DNA of 64,000 bases from JAJXTN01 sp038230895. GTDB taxonomy: Bacteria; Patescibacteriota; Saccharimonadia; Saccharimonadales; UBA4665. The stretch spans positions 62,001 through 126,000 of the forward strand of contig JBBRMJ010000001.1 in assembly GCA_038230895.1 (NCBI GenBank), read 5' to 3'. Below are positions 9,158 through 17,768 of this stretch, piece by piece (the stretch's first letter is position 1; each line of letters opens with the position of its first letter). Both the position numbers and the translations under genes were made by a program. The notes beneath the pieces are model-generated. The model had not been told where the DNA came from. It saw only the letters and a list, made by a program, of their open reading frames with translations, and searched no databases.

Positions 9158-10299
9158 ACTCCCGTCCCCATCCCGTTATGTGCTGCTATAGTATCCGCTG
9201 CAATCGATCTTCGAAGAGCTCCTCCTACTGATGTCAGGCCAATTCTGCCAACCTTAACGCATTCAGCCTTTGGATTGTCGACAAGCGGCTCAATAATATC
9301 AACTCTTTTATCATGAGTCTCTATTTGGTCGTCCACTTCTACACCAACAACTTTTAAATTTTCGACTTTGCTTACTTTCTCCTCGATTAGATTTCTGATC
9401 TCAGCCCGCTGAGTTTCAAGTCTGAGTAATTCTGCTTGTATCTCACTAATTACAGTTTCTTGTGCTTTAACTGCGCCCGAAAGCGATCGAAGGGTGATGA
9501 GTTTCTCGCCAAGGATACCCTTAAGCTTCGTCTCCTGATTACGAAAACCGATCAATTGCGTATTGAGTGCGCTGTAATTTATAGTGACCAACTCGCCTAA
9601 GTGTGCATCAGAGTAATCGGGGTTCAGCTGACGAAGTGCTGGTAGTAGAACGGTAAAGTTGTCAATATGCGCTGCTTCTTTCTCTGCCATCTTAACTTTT
9701 ATTAATTCAATCTGTGCAGCGACAGCCGCTTCGCATTCAGCAGCCACAACTTCGGCCTGAGCATGCTGTTCATCCAACTCTTGTTTCTCGCGTAGCGAGG
9801 TGTCCAATGATTCTGATACCGCAATTTTCTGAGTGTGAACGCTCGCCAGCTGAACAGCCAAGTGGTCGATTGAACGCCTCGTATTGACTATTCTGCTATG
9901 CCGTTCTTCGTAATTTGACTCCTCGCGCGCTAATAATCCGGTGGCTTCCTCTTCAAGCAATCCGCACTCTTCACGCACCGTTCGTGCCTCAGCGCGTGCG
10001 ATGATAGCAGTCTGTTCGGCAGCATCGCGAGCCAAAATCGCCTCCTCGGCTATCCGGCGAGCAGTTTCAGCGGCCTCAGTCATTGATGATTCGTGCGTAT
10101 TAGCTTCTTGCAGTTTTAATCGAGTTTCTACTGTGCTGTCGTCAAATGCGTCGCGAGCTGCAGTTATATCCTCACGTATTATATTCAAAACATACTCTAA
10201 TTTATGGCCAGCACCACTGATACGTGCAGCCAGCTCACTATCATGTATAGCTACGATGTCCGGACCGCTCACTCGGGGTGGTGTTGGTAACGTTTCCAT
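9154..10299 (-). CDS. Long coiled-coil protein
   Basis: 381 residues, almost entirely heptad-rich helix with abundant Glu, Ala, Arg and Lys (for example EAILARDAAEQTAIIARAEA). There is no signal peptide or membrane helix. Short flanking segments (VSGPDIVAIHDSELAARISG at the start, GLTSVGGALRRSIAADTIAA near the end) are not coiled coil. It sits between single-pass membrane proteins whose N-termini should be cytosolic, so a cytosolic scaffold binding those tails is plausible, but this is inference. No family assigned. Confidence 0.75.
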   Translation of the reverse strand: METLPTPPRVSGPDIVAIHDSELAARISGAGHKLEYVLNIIREDITAARDAFDDSTVETRLKLQEANTHESSMTEAAETARRIAEEAILARDAAEQTAIIARAEARTVREECGLLEEEATGLLAREESNYEERHSRIVNTRRSIDHLAVQLASVHTQKIAVSESLDTSLREKQELDEQHAQAEVVAAECEAAVAAQIELIKVKMAEKEAAHIDNFTVLLPALRQLNPDYSDAHLGELVTINYSALNTQLIGFRNQETKLKGILGEKLITLRSLSGAVKAQETVISEIQAELLRLETQRAEIRNLIEEKVSKVENLKVVGVEVDDQIETHDKRVDIIEPLVDNPKAECVKVGRIGLTSVGGALRRSIAADTIAAHNGMGTGV

Positions 10300-10300
10300 A

Positions 10301-11470
10301 TCATTTTCCTACATTTTTAAGCAAAACTGTAGCTGCCTTAAAAGGTTCTAGGCTTACATTCGTTACAGTATTTGGCTTACGATTTGCTTGCTCGTATTTC
10401 GATGCGAACGAAGGGTAATCACCTGTAAATACGTACTGCACTTTCAGCTCACGTTTTGAATTGAGTGCGTTAATCTGAGCCACAATTTCTTTGTCAGTTA
10501 TCGCAGTTATCTCGGTTTGGTTTGACAGACTCATTTGCTGCAAAGTAGCGTCCTTCAGTGCCCAGTCGACGGTTTGGCCATAGGCATCGTGCAATGCACC
10601 ATTTGGTACTAACTCGCTATTAATTAGCGCTGCGTTCGTAACATTAGGCATGGCAGTTGTCGTCTTAAAACCCTGAACAGTTTCTGTCATGCCCTTACCA
10701 ATTTTGGCAAAAGCTTCTTGAAAACCGATAGTCCCGCGATCGATAGTTACCGTATCGCCAACAACTTTCGGCGCTGCGGTTCCAGGTGATTGACATGCAC
10801 CTACACCCACTAAACCGTACATAGTGGCACGGGGATGTGAACCATCACTAAAAACAATAAGACTCGTCGAAGACTTAGTGCCATTTTTGGTTTGTGCAAT
10901 AACATCAATTTTCGCAGATGCGCTGACAGTAAATCGTAGCAGTGTCTTGCTGCAGTTCAATAAGAAATCTGGAATAGTGGCAGCGTTCCCGAGAATATTG
11001 GGTGCAATAGCTTTTTGAGATGCGCCAATTGTCAGTTTGGAAGTGGGAGGGCTTGAAGCACCTTTGAGAGGGACGTCAAGATTTACAGCCGGGCGAGTCT
11101 CATTGGTGGCATGGACTATGCCTGAAGTTGCCATAAAACTTGTCGATAACAAACCGATGAGACCAACAGCGAGTCGCCACTTATTACGACGTGGTGACGT
11201 CATTATATTTGATCCATGTTCTACTGAAGCGATTGCAGCTTGTACCGCTGTTTGCCGGGAAGCTTGGAACGGCGACACTGGTTTACTGGCGCTAGTAGCT
11301 GGTGACGCCACAGTATTCTGCCCAAGTAAAGTTTCGTTTATAGCTGTTTGCACCGTAGGTTCTATGCTAGTCGGATCTACTTTCAACTCGATTTCATCCA
11401 CTGCCGGCGCTCCTTGCTCCACAAGCGAAGTCCCCAGATCATCAAGACCGATTATTTCACGACTTGGCAT
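10301..11470 (-). CDS. Single-pass membrane protein with exported domain
   Basis: 389 residues. A Pro/Ser/Thr-rich cytosolic region of about 95 residues is followed by a basic patch (RRNKWR) and one hydrophobic helix (about 99-121). The exported part, about 265 residues, is beta-rich with a few cysteines. Its layout mirrors the neighbouring 11470-12750 product. The genes overlap by TAATG. No family recognised; an envelope protein working with the downstream wall hydrolase is the contextual guess. Confidence 0.7.
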   Translation of the reverse strand: MPSREIIGLDDLGTSLVEQGAPAVDEIELKVDPTSIEPTVQTAINETLLGQNTVASPATSASKPVSPFQASRQTAVQAAIASVEHGSNIMTSPRRNKWRLAVGLIGLLSTSFMATSGIVHATNETRPAVNLDVPLKGASSPPTSKLTIGASQKAIAPNILGNAATIPDFLLNCSKTLLRFTVSASAKIDVIAQTKNGTKSSTSLIVFSDGSHPRATMYGLVGVGACQSPGTAAPKVVGDTVTIDRGTIGFQEAFAKIGKGMTETVQGFKTTTAMPNVTNAALINSELVPNGALHDAYGQTVDWALKDATLQQMSLSNQTEITAITDKEIVAQINALNSKRELKVQYVFTGDYPSFASKYEQANRKPNTVTNVSLEPFKAATVLLKNVGK

Positions 11471-12750
11471 TAACCAGCCCCTCCCGCGAGAGTTGATGAT
11501 GTATTTGCAGGAGCTGATGGATTAAGGATTGACGGACCATAGTTCTTTTGTGCATCAGATTGATTTTTAACGGCTGTGGCAGTCATGAGGCATTGCGTCT
11601 CATTCAAAGTTGGGAAAGACATATGATCTTTTTCAATTTGTAGTTTGTCAGCGAGATCTGCTTTTGTGGGGGATTCAGGTAAGCCGACGACATCTTGCAT
11701 TATTAAGTTAGTAATTGGTTCATAGCGGATTCCAGATCCCTGCTCACCAGTACCAACAGCGTGTACATATGTTACGTTAACTTTCATGTCTGGCAGTAGG
11801 CTTCGTATATATTTCAGCTTTGCGAGCTGCTGTGGTGACAGGCCAGCTTGGGCTTCAATTTGTAGATCAGTCGAAGCCTGCGCAGCAAATAAAGCATGCT
11901 CAGTGTTTATCAGTCCGACTGCTACATTATCCAAAATTGGTAGAGCACAGGTTGCTTGTAAATTTCGGCTTTCCCATCTGTGGACACGTCCCTGCTCTTC
12001 AGCACCAACTGGGTTCAATACTTCACCATCAGGAGTAGGATCAGCACAAGGTCCCATAAAGTCTTTCGCAGTGCCAGGATCTTCAACAAACTCAGCACTT
12101 AAAGCGCCACCAGTTCCAACTGGTACTTGAAGATTGAGTTCAGGCACGCCGAGAGAATTTTTAATAGCATTTGATACGACACCAGGATTGCCTAAGTTAA
12201 TCGATACTTGTTCAGTCCCACACACACTTGCACCGACATTGTTAGCTTGTAAGAGGCTGATTTTTAGAAAGTCACCTTGGTCGTGGACAACAATAGTGCC
12301 ATGCATATGGGCCTTTTCAACTGGTGGCACTAAGCCTGGAAAACTATAACCATCAATGACGTTCTGGACGTCAACCGCTGAAACATCGTGCGGCGTAAAC
12401 GCATATTTAATACCATCACCAATTTTACCGGCAGCATTGGCTCCAGCCTGTACAGTGACTGACGCTTCGTGAACGACATAGCCTAGCGTAATACCTGCTA
12501 CTGCTGCAATGCCTAATCCAACGCGCATACGCATGCGTCGAGTTCTATTTGCCTCTAGTACTTGCTTCGTCTTCTCAGCTTCGTAGTCAGCGAGTTGATT
12601 CGGCTCAGCCTGTTGTACAAGCATTTTCTCGACATTTGCCGCTGTTGCTGCATCCGCTATGTTGTTTTCTTGATGCTGTGCGTGGGAGCGTAGTAGTGAG
12701 CCACCTGCCTCGATTAACGATAAGCCTGGAATTGGTAATCCTGGTTTCAT
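11470..12750 (-). CDS. Single-pass membrane protein, first gene of wall-hydrolase operon
   Basis: 426 residues from the ATG at 12750, which has a strong Shine-Dalgarno (GGGAGG) six to seven bases upstream. An open frame extends 5' to 12891, but that stretch lies inside the structured leader and is not expected to be coding. The protein has a cytosolic part of about 70 residues, a basic RTRRMRMR patch, one membrane helix (about 77-95), and an exported domain with several Cys residues and the phrase DMKVNVTYVHAVGTGEQG. It ends in a Ser/Ala-rich tail. Same overall plan as the next gene; family unknown. Confidence 0.75.
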   Translation of the reverse strand: MKPGLPIPGLSLIEAGGSLLRSHAQHQENNIADAATAANVEKMLVQQAEPNQLADYEAEKTKQVLEANRTRRMRMRVGLGIAAVAGITLGYVVHEASVTVQAGANAAGKIGDGIKYAFTPHDVSAVDVQNVIDGYSFPGLVPPVEKAHMHGTIVVHDQGDFLKISLLQANNVGASVCGTEQVSINLGNPGVVSNAIKNSLGVPELNLQVPVGTGGALSAEFVEDPGTAKDFMGPCADPTPDGEVLNPVGAEEQGRVHRWESRNLQATCALPILDNVAVGLINTEHALFAAQASTDLQIEAQAGLSPQQLAKLKYIRSLLPDMKVNVTYVHAVGTGEQGSGIRYEPITNLIMQDVVGLPESPTKADLADKLQIEKDHMSFPTLNETQCLMTATAVKNQSDAQKNYGPSILNPSAPANTSSTLAGGAG

Positions 12751-12947
12751 AGAGTTTCCTCCCTTGTGGTTTTGTGACTTGCACGCCCGAAGGCACGGCG
12801 CAATATACATGCGCTTCATGCAGTCACACCATATCAATGGAAGTGGTGTAGCTGCATGACCAGTATGTACAAGTCCCACCCGCAGTTGCATCCTTCTGCG
12901 GACTGATCATGCAGCTAGATGAGGGTTCGCCTCACCAAAGCTAATTA
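12751..12947 (-). ncRNA. Structured leader RNA, candidate switch
   Basis: From the predicted start near 12947 the transcript folds locally several times before the SD. (1) A 7-bp hairpin GGTGAGG/CCTCATC at 12918-12936. (2) A 16-bp helix pairing 12902-12917 with 12849-12864 (one G-U), enclosing a 6-bp hairpin at 12880-12901. (3) ACACCA/TGGTGT at 12826-12849. (4) GCGCA/TGCGC around 12798-12814. (5) GCC-TTCG-GGC around 12784-12793. The segment TCATGCAG (12852-12859) can instead pair with CTGCATGA (12816-12823), which would break helix 2 and extend hairpin 3. This two-state layout is typical of regulatory leaders; ligand and class are unknown. Confidence 0.6.
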
Positions 12948-12954
12948 TTTTCAA

Positions 12955-12981
12955 TTTATACTTAAGTTAAGAGTTTGTCAA
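12955..12981 (-). promoter_or_regulatory. Promoter of the wall-hydrolase operon
   Basis: A perfect TTGACA at 12976-12981 is followed by TATAAA at 12955-12960 with a 15-nt spacer; shifting to TAAATT gives 17. An 11-bp palindrome CTTAACTTAAG lies in the spacer. The expected start, about 12947, is just before the first hairpin of the leader RNA. Confidence 0.65.
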
Positions 12982-13003
12982 ATTTTTAGTCTAAAATGGA
13001 TTG

Positions 13004-13378
13004 CTAGTCAGTAACAGTTGTAGCTTGTTCTGGCGGCTTCTTAGCGGTTCGGATTTGCCGAGCTTCATACCTGGCCAGCCCACCGAAAGCTGCTCCACCC
13101 GCCAACCCAGCTAAGCAAAGAATGCCCCAACGCTGGGTTTCAGCACGATCTTTTGCAACCCAAGCATCAAGACTGCTGGCTTGCGTGGCGTCGATGTTAA
13201 TCTCGCGAGCGATCGTACTGGTGTCAGGCGGGTTCAGCTCGTAACTGATACCACCGTAGGCTCCAGCGGCGGCGGCTACCAAGAACGCGGCGGCGACAAG
13301 CTTAAGGTTGAGGATACTTTCGGCAGAAGGTTGGTGATCCACAAAAAGTGGATTTTCTAATCGTGATTCTTGGCTCAT
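13004..13378 (-). CDS. Small membrane protein with two helices
   Basis: 124 residues. The predicted helices are at about 26-45 (LKLVAAAFLVAAAAGAYGG) and 83-103 (WGILCLAGLAGGAAFGGLA), with a polar loop between them and a basic/polar tail. No family recognised. It lies between mnmA and the leader-controlled operon and could be the last gene of the mnmA transcript. Confidence 0.65.
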   Translation of the reverse strand: MSQESRLENPLFVDHQPSAESILNLKLVAAAFLVAAAAGAYGGISYELNPPDTSTIAREINIDATQASSLDAWVAKDRAETQRWGILCLAGLAGGAAFGGLARYEARQIRTAKKPPEQATTVTD

Positions 13379-13425
13379 AGTCGACGATTATAAAACTACA
13401 TGCGGTACGTGTCAAATAAAATGGT

Positions 13426-14478
13426 CTAGTGGTTTGTCACGATTCCACCGCCTACAACCCTATCACCGTCGTAGATGACGGCTGATTGGCCGGGAGTCAG
13501 GGCGCGAACCTCTTCACCGAGAGTCATTTGCAGGCCTTGCTTGGTCAATGCAAGTAGCGTGATGGGTACCAGTGCGGCTCTGTAGCGCACCCGAGCCTGA
13601 TACTGCTTCGTGAGGTCGGGCTGACAGTTGATCCAGTGGACGTCGGTAATAGTGAACTGTTGGTGCCAGAGTTTGGTGTCTTGTAAATCGGTTGTGACTT
13701 GGACTTGGTTCTTGGCCATATCCTTGCCCGTCACATAGAATGGCAAGCCGCCTCCGACTTGCAAACCATGGCGCTGACCGATGGTGTAGAATATGGCGCC
13801 ATCATGTTCGCCAATCAGCTTGCCGTGTTGATCGATAATGTCGCCGTGGGGTTGCTCTCCCAGTTCGGCCAACAGGAAGTCTTTGATGCCGACTTTGCCA
13901 ACGAAGCAAATGCCTTGGCTATCTGGCTTGTCAGCCGTGGCCAGGCCTAATTTCTTGGCCTCCGCCCGCACGACCGACTTCTTGAGCTCGCCGATGGGCA
14001 TCAAGCTGTGCCGCAAGGCGTCCTCAGTCACCCGGTACAGGAAGTAGGACTGGTCCTTGCTGCCGTCCAGCCCGGTCAACAATTGGCCGTCCTTAATTCG
14101 TGCGTAGTGTCCGGTGGCGATCATATCAGCCCCGTCAGCCAAAGCGGTTTCGAGAAAAAGTTTAAATTTAACTTCTTGATTACACATCACATCTGGGTTC
14201 GGTGTCCGCCCAGCTTGATACTCACCTACCATATAGTCAACAACTTTCTGGCGATATTCAGTCTCGAAATCGTAAAGCTTGAAGTCTATACCCAGCTGGA
14301 CGGCCACTCTCTTGGCATCCTGGTAATCTTCTTTCCAGGGACAGGTGAAACCCGGCAGATCCTGGCTCCAGTTCTTCATATACACACCCGTGACTTCGTA
14401 GCCCTGCTGCTTGAGCAGAGCAGCGGTCAACGACGAATCAACGCCGCCAGACATACCGACATAGACAATTTTTGACAT
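13426..14478 (-). CDS. mnmA: tRNA-specific 2-thiouridylase MnmA
   Basis: Thiolates U34 of Lys, Glu and Gln tRNAs, using ATP and sulfur delivered from a cysteine desulfurase; a desulfurase gene is at 27457-28599. The 350-residue protein opens with the PP-loop GMSGGVDSS. It carries the two catalytic cysteines in MCNQEVKF and GICFVGK, and ends with the usual C-terminal beta-barrel (MTLGEEVRALTPGQSAVIYDG). Length and motif order are normal. A purine-rich AGGAGG-like site precedes the ATG. Confidence 0.96.
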   Translation of the reverse strand: MSKIVYVGMSGGVDSSLTAALLKQQGYEVTGVYMKNWSQDLPGFTCPWKEDYQDAKRVAVQLGIDFKLYDFETEYRQKVVDYMVGEYQAGRTPNPDVMCNQEVKFKLFLETALADGADMIATGHYARIKDGQLLTGLDGSKDQSYFLYRVTEDALRHSLMPIGELKKSVVRAEAKKLGLATADKPDSQGICFVGKVGIKDFLLAELGEQPHGDIIDQHGKLIGEHDGAIFYTIGQRHGLQVGGGLPFYVTGKDMAKNQVQVTTDLQDTKLWHQQFTITDVHWINCQPDLTKQYQARVRYRAALVPITLLALTKQGLQMTLGEEVRALTPGQSAVIYDGDRVVGGGIVTNH

Positions 14479-14514
14479 AACCTCCTTATTTTAGCAAATT
14501 CTCAGCTCCGACGC

Positions 14515-15447
14515 TTACTTCGGTTTCTTGGCATCTTCTCTGTCACGAGTATTTTCGAGACGCTTGCGAAGCGTGTACAGCTCGTGGCGACGCCCAACCC
14601 AGAAAGCTGCGAAGATCAGTGGCAGCATGGCCACAGCCGGCCACCAGAGTACTTTGACCTGAATGACCGAGGTAGCACCACCATTCTTGGCATTATTCTG
14701 TCCAGCACCAGTGGCAACGGCGACTAGTTGCAGGAAGGCCGTACCACCGTTTTTGTCGGTCGCTTTGACTATGACTTTGTATATACCGGCGGACTTGTAG
14801 GTATGTTTTATGGTAAAGGTGCCCTGGTTCGACTGGCTAATGAGGTCTGTAGGCGTCCCATCGCCCCAATCAACACTGATGGCATACGGGCCAGTTCCGC
14901 CGCTTAATATCACCGGCCAATCAAGGACGGTCCCTGGTGGCGCACCACGCTCAGCAAAATTACTCGTCAGCTGGACATGCGTACCGAATTGCAGGAACTG
15001 CGCGTCATTAAACGTCACACGCACGACGTTTGAGTCTGGCCCTGCCTGGTCCAAAGCATCATACACCCGGGCCACCAGGTCATTCTCGCCGCTGAACAGG
15101 TCAATCTGGATGGAATAGCTGCCATTGGCGCAATAGGTCGAGCCAACGAAGATATTATTAGCGAAAAGCTTTACCAACAACCCCGTTGGACAGAGGCCGC
15201 TGACCGTGATTGGCAAGGCTGTGAAGACGGCGCCATTGCCCGGCGTAACGATGGTCGCGCCGCGTGTTGGCGCAGCAGTTGAAATCTCACCCTGCAAACC
15301 AATTGATCCCGAGGACGTTTGATCTGGAAACTGAGGCCCCGCATGCACCGGACTGACCAGCCCAACCAGCAAGCAGATAACGAGCACACCAACGGCAATC
15401 CCCCGCCCCATCCACCATCGAACCGTTTTCATCATATATATAAGCAT
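14515..15447 (-). CDS. Surface protein with Ig-like and PKD domains (paralogue)
   Basis: 310 residues: a signal anchor (about 15-32), an Ig-like module with two cysteines, a PKD module (DWGDGTPTD, HTYKSAG), a C-terminal membrane helix near 270-290 and a basic tail. Domain order and signature phrases match the gene at 1051-2118 (GGTxPYAIS-DWGDG), so it is a duplicate. A GGTGAG ribosome site precedes the chosen ATG. It starts a row of exported-protein genes reading the same way. Confidence 0.8.
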   Translation of the reverse strand: MLIYMMKTVRWWMGRGIAVGVLVICLLVGLVSPVHAGPQFPDQTSSGSIGLQGEISTAAPTRGATIVTPGNGAVFTALPITVSGLCPTGLLVKLFANNIFVGSTYCANGSYSIQIDLFSGENDLVARVYDALDQAGPDSNVVRVTFNDAQFLQFGTHVQLTSNFAERGAPPGTVLDWPVILSGGTGPYAISVDWGDGTPTDLISQSNQGTFTIKHTYKSAGIYKVIVKATDKNGGTAFLQLVAVATGAGQNNAKNGGATSVIQVKVLWWPAVAMLPLIFAAFWVGRRHELYTLRKRLENTRDREDAKKPK

Positions 15448-15522
15448 AACCGCTCACCCCCAAACCACAAAGACCCCACGTTCTAATCTAGACATCTCTA
15501 GGATATACGACTGGCTTGAGCG

Positions 15523-15633
15523 ACCTCTGGCTGAGTGCAGTTTGGGATAAACCCCGAGCACCGCAGCGCAGCGTACTACAGGTACGTGAGCAGCGGAGCG
15601 CAGAGGTTTGCCCAAAATGTGCCAGCCAGAGGT
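15523..15633. repeat. Structured palindromic element, copy A
   Basis: Outer 11-bp perfect stem ACCTCTGGCTG (15523-15533) with CAGCCAGAGGT (15623-15633). Inside are the shared blocks GTGCAGTTTG (15535-15544) and CAAAATGTGC (15613-15622), an AAACC/GGTTT helix, a CCGC...GCGG helix, and a hairpin CGTAC-TACAG-GTACG at 15572-15586. The same internal layout recurs at 48101-48223 with unrelated outer stems. It starts seven bases past the stop codon of the 15640-16632 gene. Confidence 0.7.
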
Positions 15634-15639
15634 AGCTGG

Positions 15640-16632
15640 CTAGCGACGGCTAGCGCGTCGCAGAATGTGCTTATTATATTTCTTAATCAACCGTGGCAAC
15701 CCAAAGATCAAGAAAACAATCAGCAGTACGATGAGAATGAAGATCAAAATAACAGAGAACGGTATGACGTAGAAGGTAGTACTGGCACTGAGCAACTGAC
15801 CACCACTGCCATAGCCGAAATTTCCCTCTAACTTATACTGGCCGAATGACGTAATACCAGTCAGGGTCACGCCAAACTTGCGAATACTATCAGGCAAGAC
15901 ATTGCCAGCCGGCGAGGTGTTATTGATCTCGTAGGTTCCGATGATTTTGCCACTGTGGTTCTTGAGTAAAATCTTGCCGAACGGTGCTTCCTGGATGTTA
16001 CCTTTGTTCTGCAAACGAACCAATGCGGTTAGGTCCTTGGTCGTCGTGAAGAAACTGCTGGCCACATTGCTATGACGGACGTCAAAACTAGCGATACTGA
16101 GCTGCTCTTTGAGGTCACCAGGCACTTTGACTAAGATGAGTGAACCAACGCTGCCTGCGAGGCTGACGTTTTGACCAGGGCTGATCGTCGTACTGGAAGG
16201 TGCGAAGCGAATAGCGCCGTAGTAGCCACCGCCTGCCGCACTCAGGGGGATGTTAATAGTGATAGGGATGGTTTTCTCTTGCCCCGGAGTCAAGGTGAAG
16301 TTACTGACCGGCCCGACATAGCGCTTCAGACTGTGACTGGCTGCAAACTGGGTTGGATCAAGAATAATAGCCGGATCACCACTCTCATTCGGATTGGCCG
16401 TGAAGTCGTTCACCACAGTTTGCAGCGTTGCTGTCGACGACGTGATGTTGGTGACATTGATATTCACAACCTGAGTCTTACCAGGTGAAATCGTCAGGTC
16501 AGTTCTGACCGGGGAGATTCTGAGGCCATTACCGCCAGTGGACGCTGCACTAGCAAACTGCGCACCACTGATAAGCACCAGCACTGCCGATACGAGCGTG
16601 AGCAATGGGAGCCGAATTTTGGGCCGCATCAT
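15640..16632 (-). CDS. DUF916-like surface protein with C-terminal anchor
   Basis: 330 residues. A cleavable signal peptide (to about residue 30, ending ASAAS) precedes an Ig-like beta region (LRISPVRTDLTISPGKTQ; YYGAIRFAP) resembling the DUF916 N-terminal region of WxL-associated cell-wall proteins. A second beta domain, a membrane helix (about 290-312) and a basic tail follow. Expected location: outer face of the membrane, wall-associated. It is one of five neighbouring minus-strand genes for exported proteins. Confidence 0.75.
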   Translation of the reverse strand: MMRPKIRLPLLTLVSAVLVLISGAQFASAASTGGNGLRISPVRTDLTISPGKTQVVNINVTNITSSTATLQTVVNDFTANPNESGDPAIILDPTQFAASHSLKRYVGPVSNFTLTPGQEKTIPITINIPLSAAGGGYYGAIRFAPSSTTISPGQNVSLAGSVGSLILVKVPGDLKEQLSIASFDVRHSNVASSFFTTTKDLTALVRLQNKGNIQEAPFGKILLKNHSGKIIGTYEINNTSPAGNVLPDSIRKFGVTLTGITSFGQYKLEGNFGYGSGGQLLSASTTFYVIPFSVILIFILIVLLIVFLIFGLPRLIKKYNKHILRRASRR

Positions 16633-16694
16633 CTATGTTTTTCCATCTCTTCCTATGCCACTAATACTAGCAAACCGCCCGCGCTTCAACAAGC

Positions 16695-17756
16695 TTAGAA
16701 CTTCGCTAGACATATATACGTCATGGTGCTGACATAGATGCCCGGTGCTTGCCCGAGTGGCCGGTTGACGATGTAGCTCGCCGTGAACAGCCGTAGATCG
16801 TCAGGGACAGCGTTCGTGACCACAATATCACCAGTGACAAAGCGATAGAGATTGGCTTGGTTGTATAAAGCCGTGGGAGCCGCCACACCGGGCCCGCTGG
16901 GCTCATTACCGACAGCCGGGGTGGTATTCGCCCGTAAATTGAAGCCGAATTGGGCAACACCAGGTCGCGAAACATCGGCCACGCCCAGAGCTGCGATGGC
17001 ATTTATACCGCTTGCCAAGGTCGTACCCGCAACAGTCACGTTGTAACCCGACCCGGAATTGGTAGCGATCAACATCTGGGACGAGGCCCGACTGGCCTGC
17101 GTAGCCGGTAACTGGCCGAAGTCGATATAGTCACCGATGGCGTTGGCACAGTTGAGGCCAGTAATAGTAATACCAGTACAAAAGATAAGGTAGGGCGGCA
17201 CTTCGGCGGTAATGACGATGGTATTAAGAATGGCAATGGCGATACCACCATAATCACTGGCTGATCCTGAGGCGTTGTTTGTGGCATAGGTTTGGACTCG
17301 AGCATAGTATGAGCCAGGGTTTGTGGGGTTAACTACCCCTGTAAAGTGATAACTTACGGGTCCAATAGCAGCTCCTGCGACAGTACGGCTCAAGATGAGC
17401 TGATTGGCGGTCGTCGCAGGATCTATGATGAAACCAGTCTCACCGGCCTGATTAGCGAGTACGGCCGCGCTGACATCGAAGCCAATCGGTACCGTACAAG
17501 GGTCATTCGGTAGTGGGTCGTTGGAACAAAACTGGACCACAATCGAACCCAGTGGACCAGCGGTGGCGAGATCAAAGCTGAGCAAATAGTCAGCCGTGAC
17601 ACCGACATCGGCATTACTCAGCTGCAGTTTGCGGGTACCTAGTTGCGCTCCATAGGCCGAAGGGATAATCAAACGACCCAAACTAATAGCCAGTACGACT
17701 AGCAAGCCTATCGCCAGCAGTCTGTCTCTAGGCGATAGGCGCGACGAGCGGCTCAT
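16695..17756 (-). CDS. Exported beta-rich surface protein
   Basis: 353 residues with an N-terminal signal peptide (about 13-36) and no C-terminal anchor. It shares with the next gene the block VQFCSNDPLPNDPCTVP and the sequence SDYGGIAIAILNTIVITAEVP, so the two are tandem paralogues. Paired cysteines suggest disulfides. It ends with SYIVNRPLGQAPGIYVST, a pattern like that of secreted repeat proteins. The gap from the upstream gene is 12 nt, so they are co-transcribed. Function unknown. Confidence 0.7.
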   Translation of the reverse strand: MSRSSRLSPRDRLLAIGLLVVLAISLGRLIIPSAYGAQLGTRKLQLSNADVGVTADYLLSFDLATAGPLGSIVVQFCSNDPLPNDPCTVPIGFDVSAAVLANQAGETGFIIDPATTANQLILSRTVAGAAIGPVSYHFTGVVNPTNPGSYYARVQTYATNNASGSASDYGGIAIAILNTIVITAEVPPYLIFCTGITITGLNCANAIGDYIDFGQLPATQASRASSQMLIATNSGSGYNVTVAGTTLASGINAIAALGVADVSRPGVAQFGFNLRANTTPAVGNEPSGPGVAAPTALYNQANLYRFVTGDIVVTNAVPDDLRLFTASYIVNRPLGQAPGIYVSTMTYICLAKF

Positions 17757-17768
17757 TCATTCCCAGTC

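Noticed and set aside
12751..12891. 5' extension of the first operon gene (47 extra codons)
   Set aside because: It falls inside the structured leader RNA, has no SD, and the ATG at 12750 has a near-perfect one.
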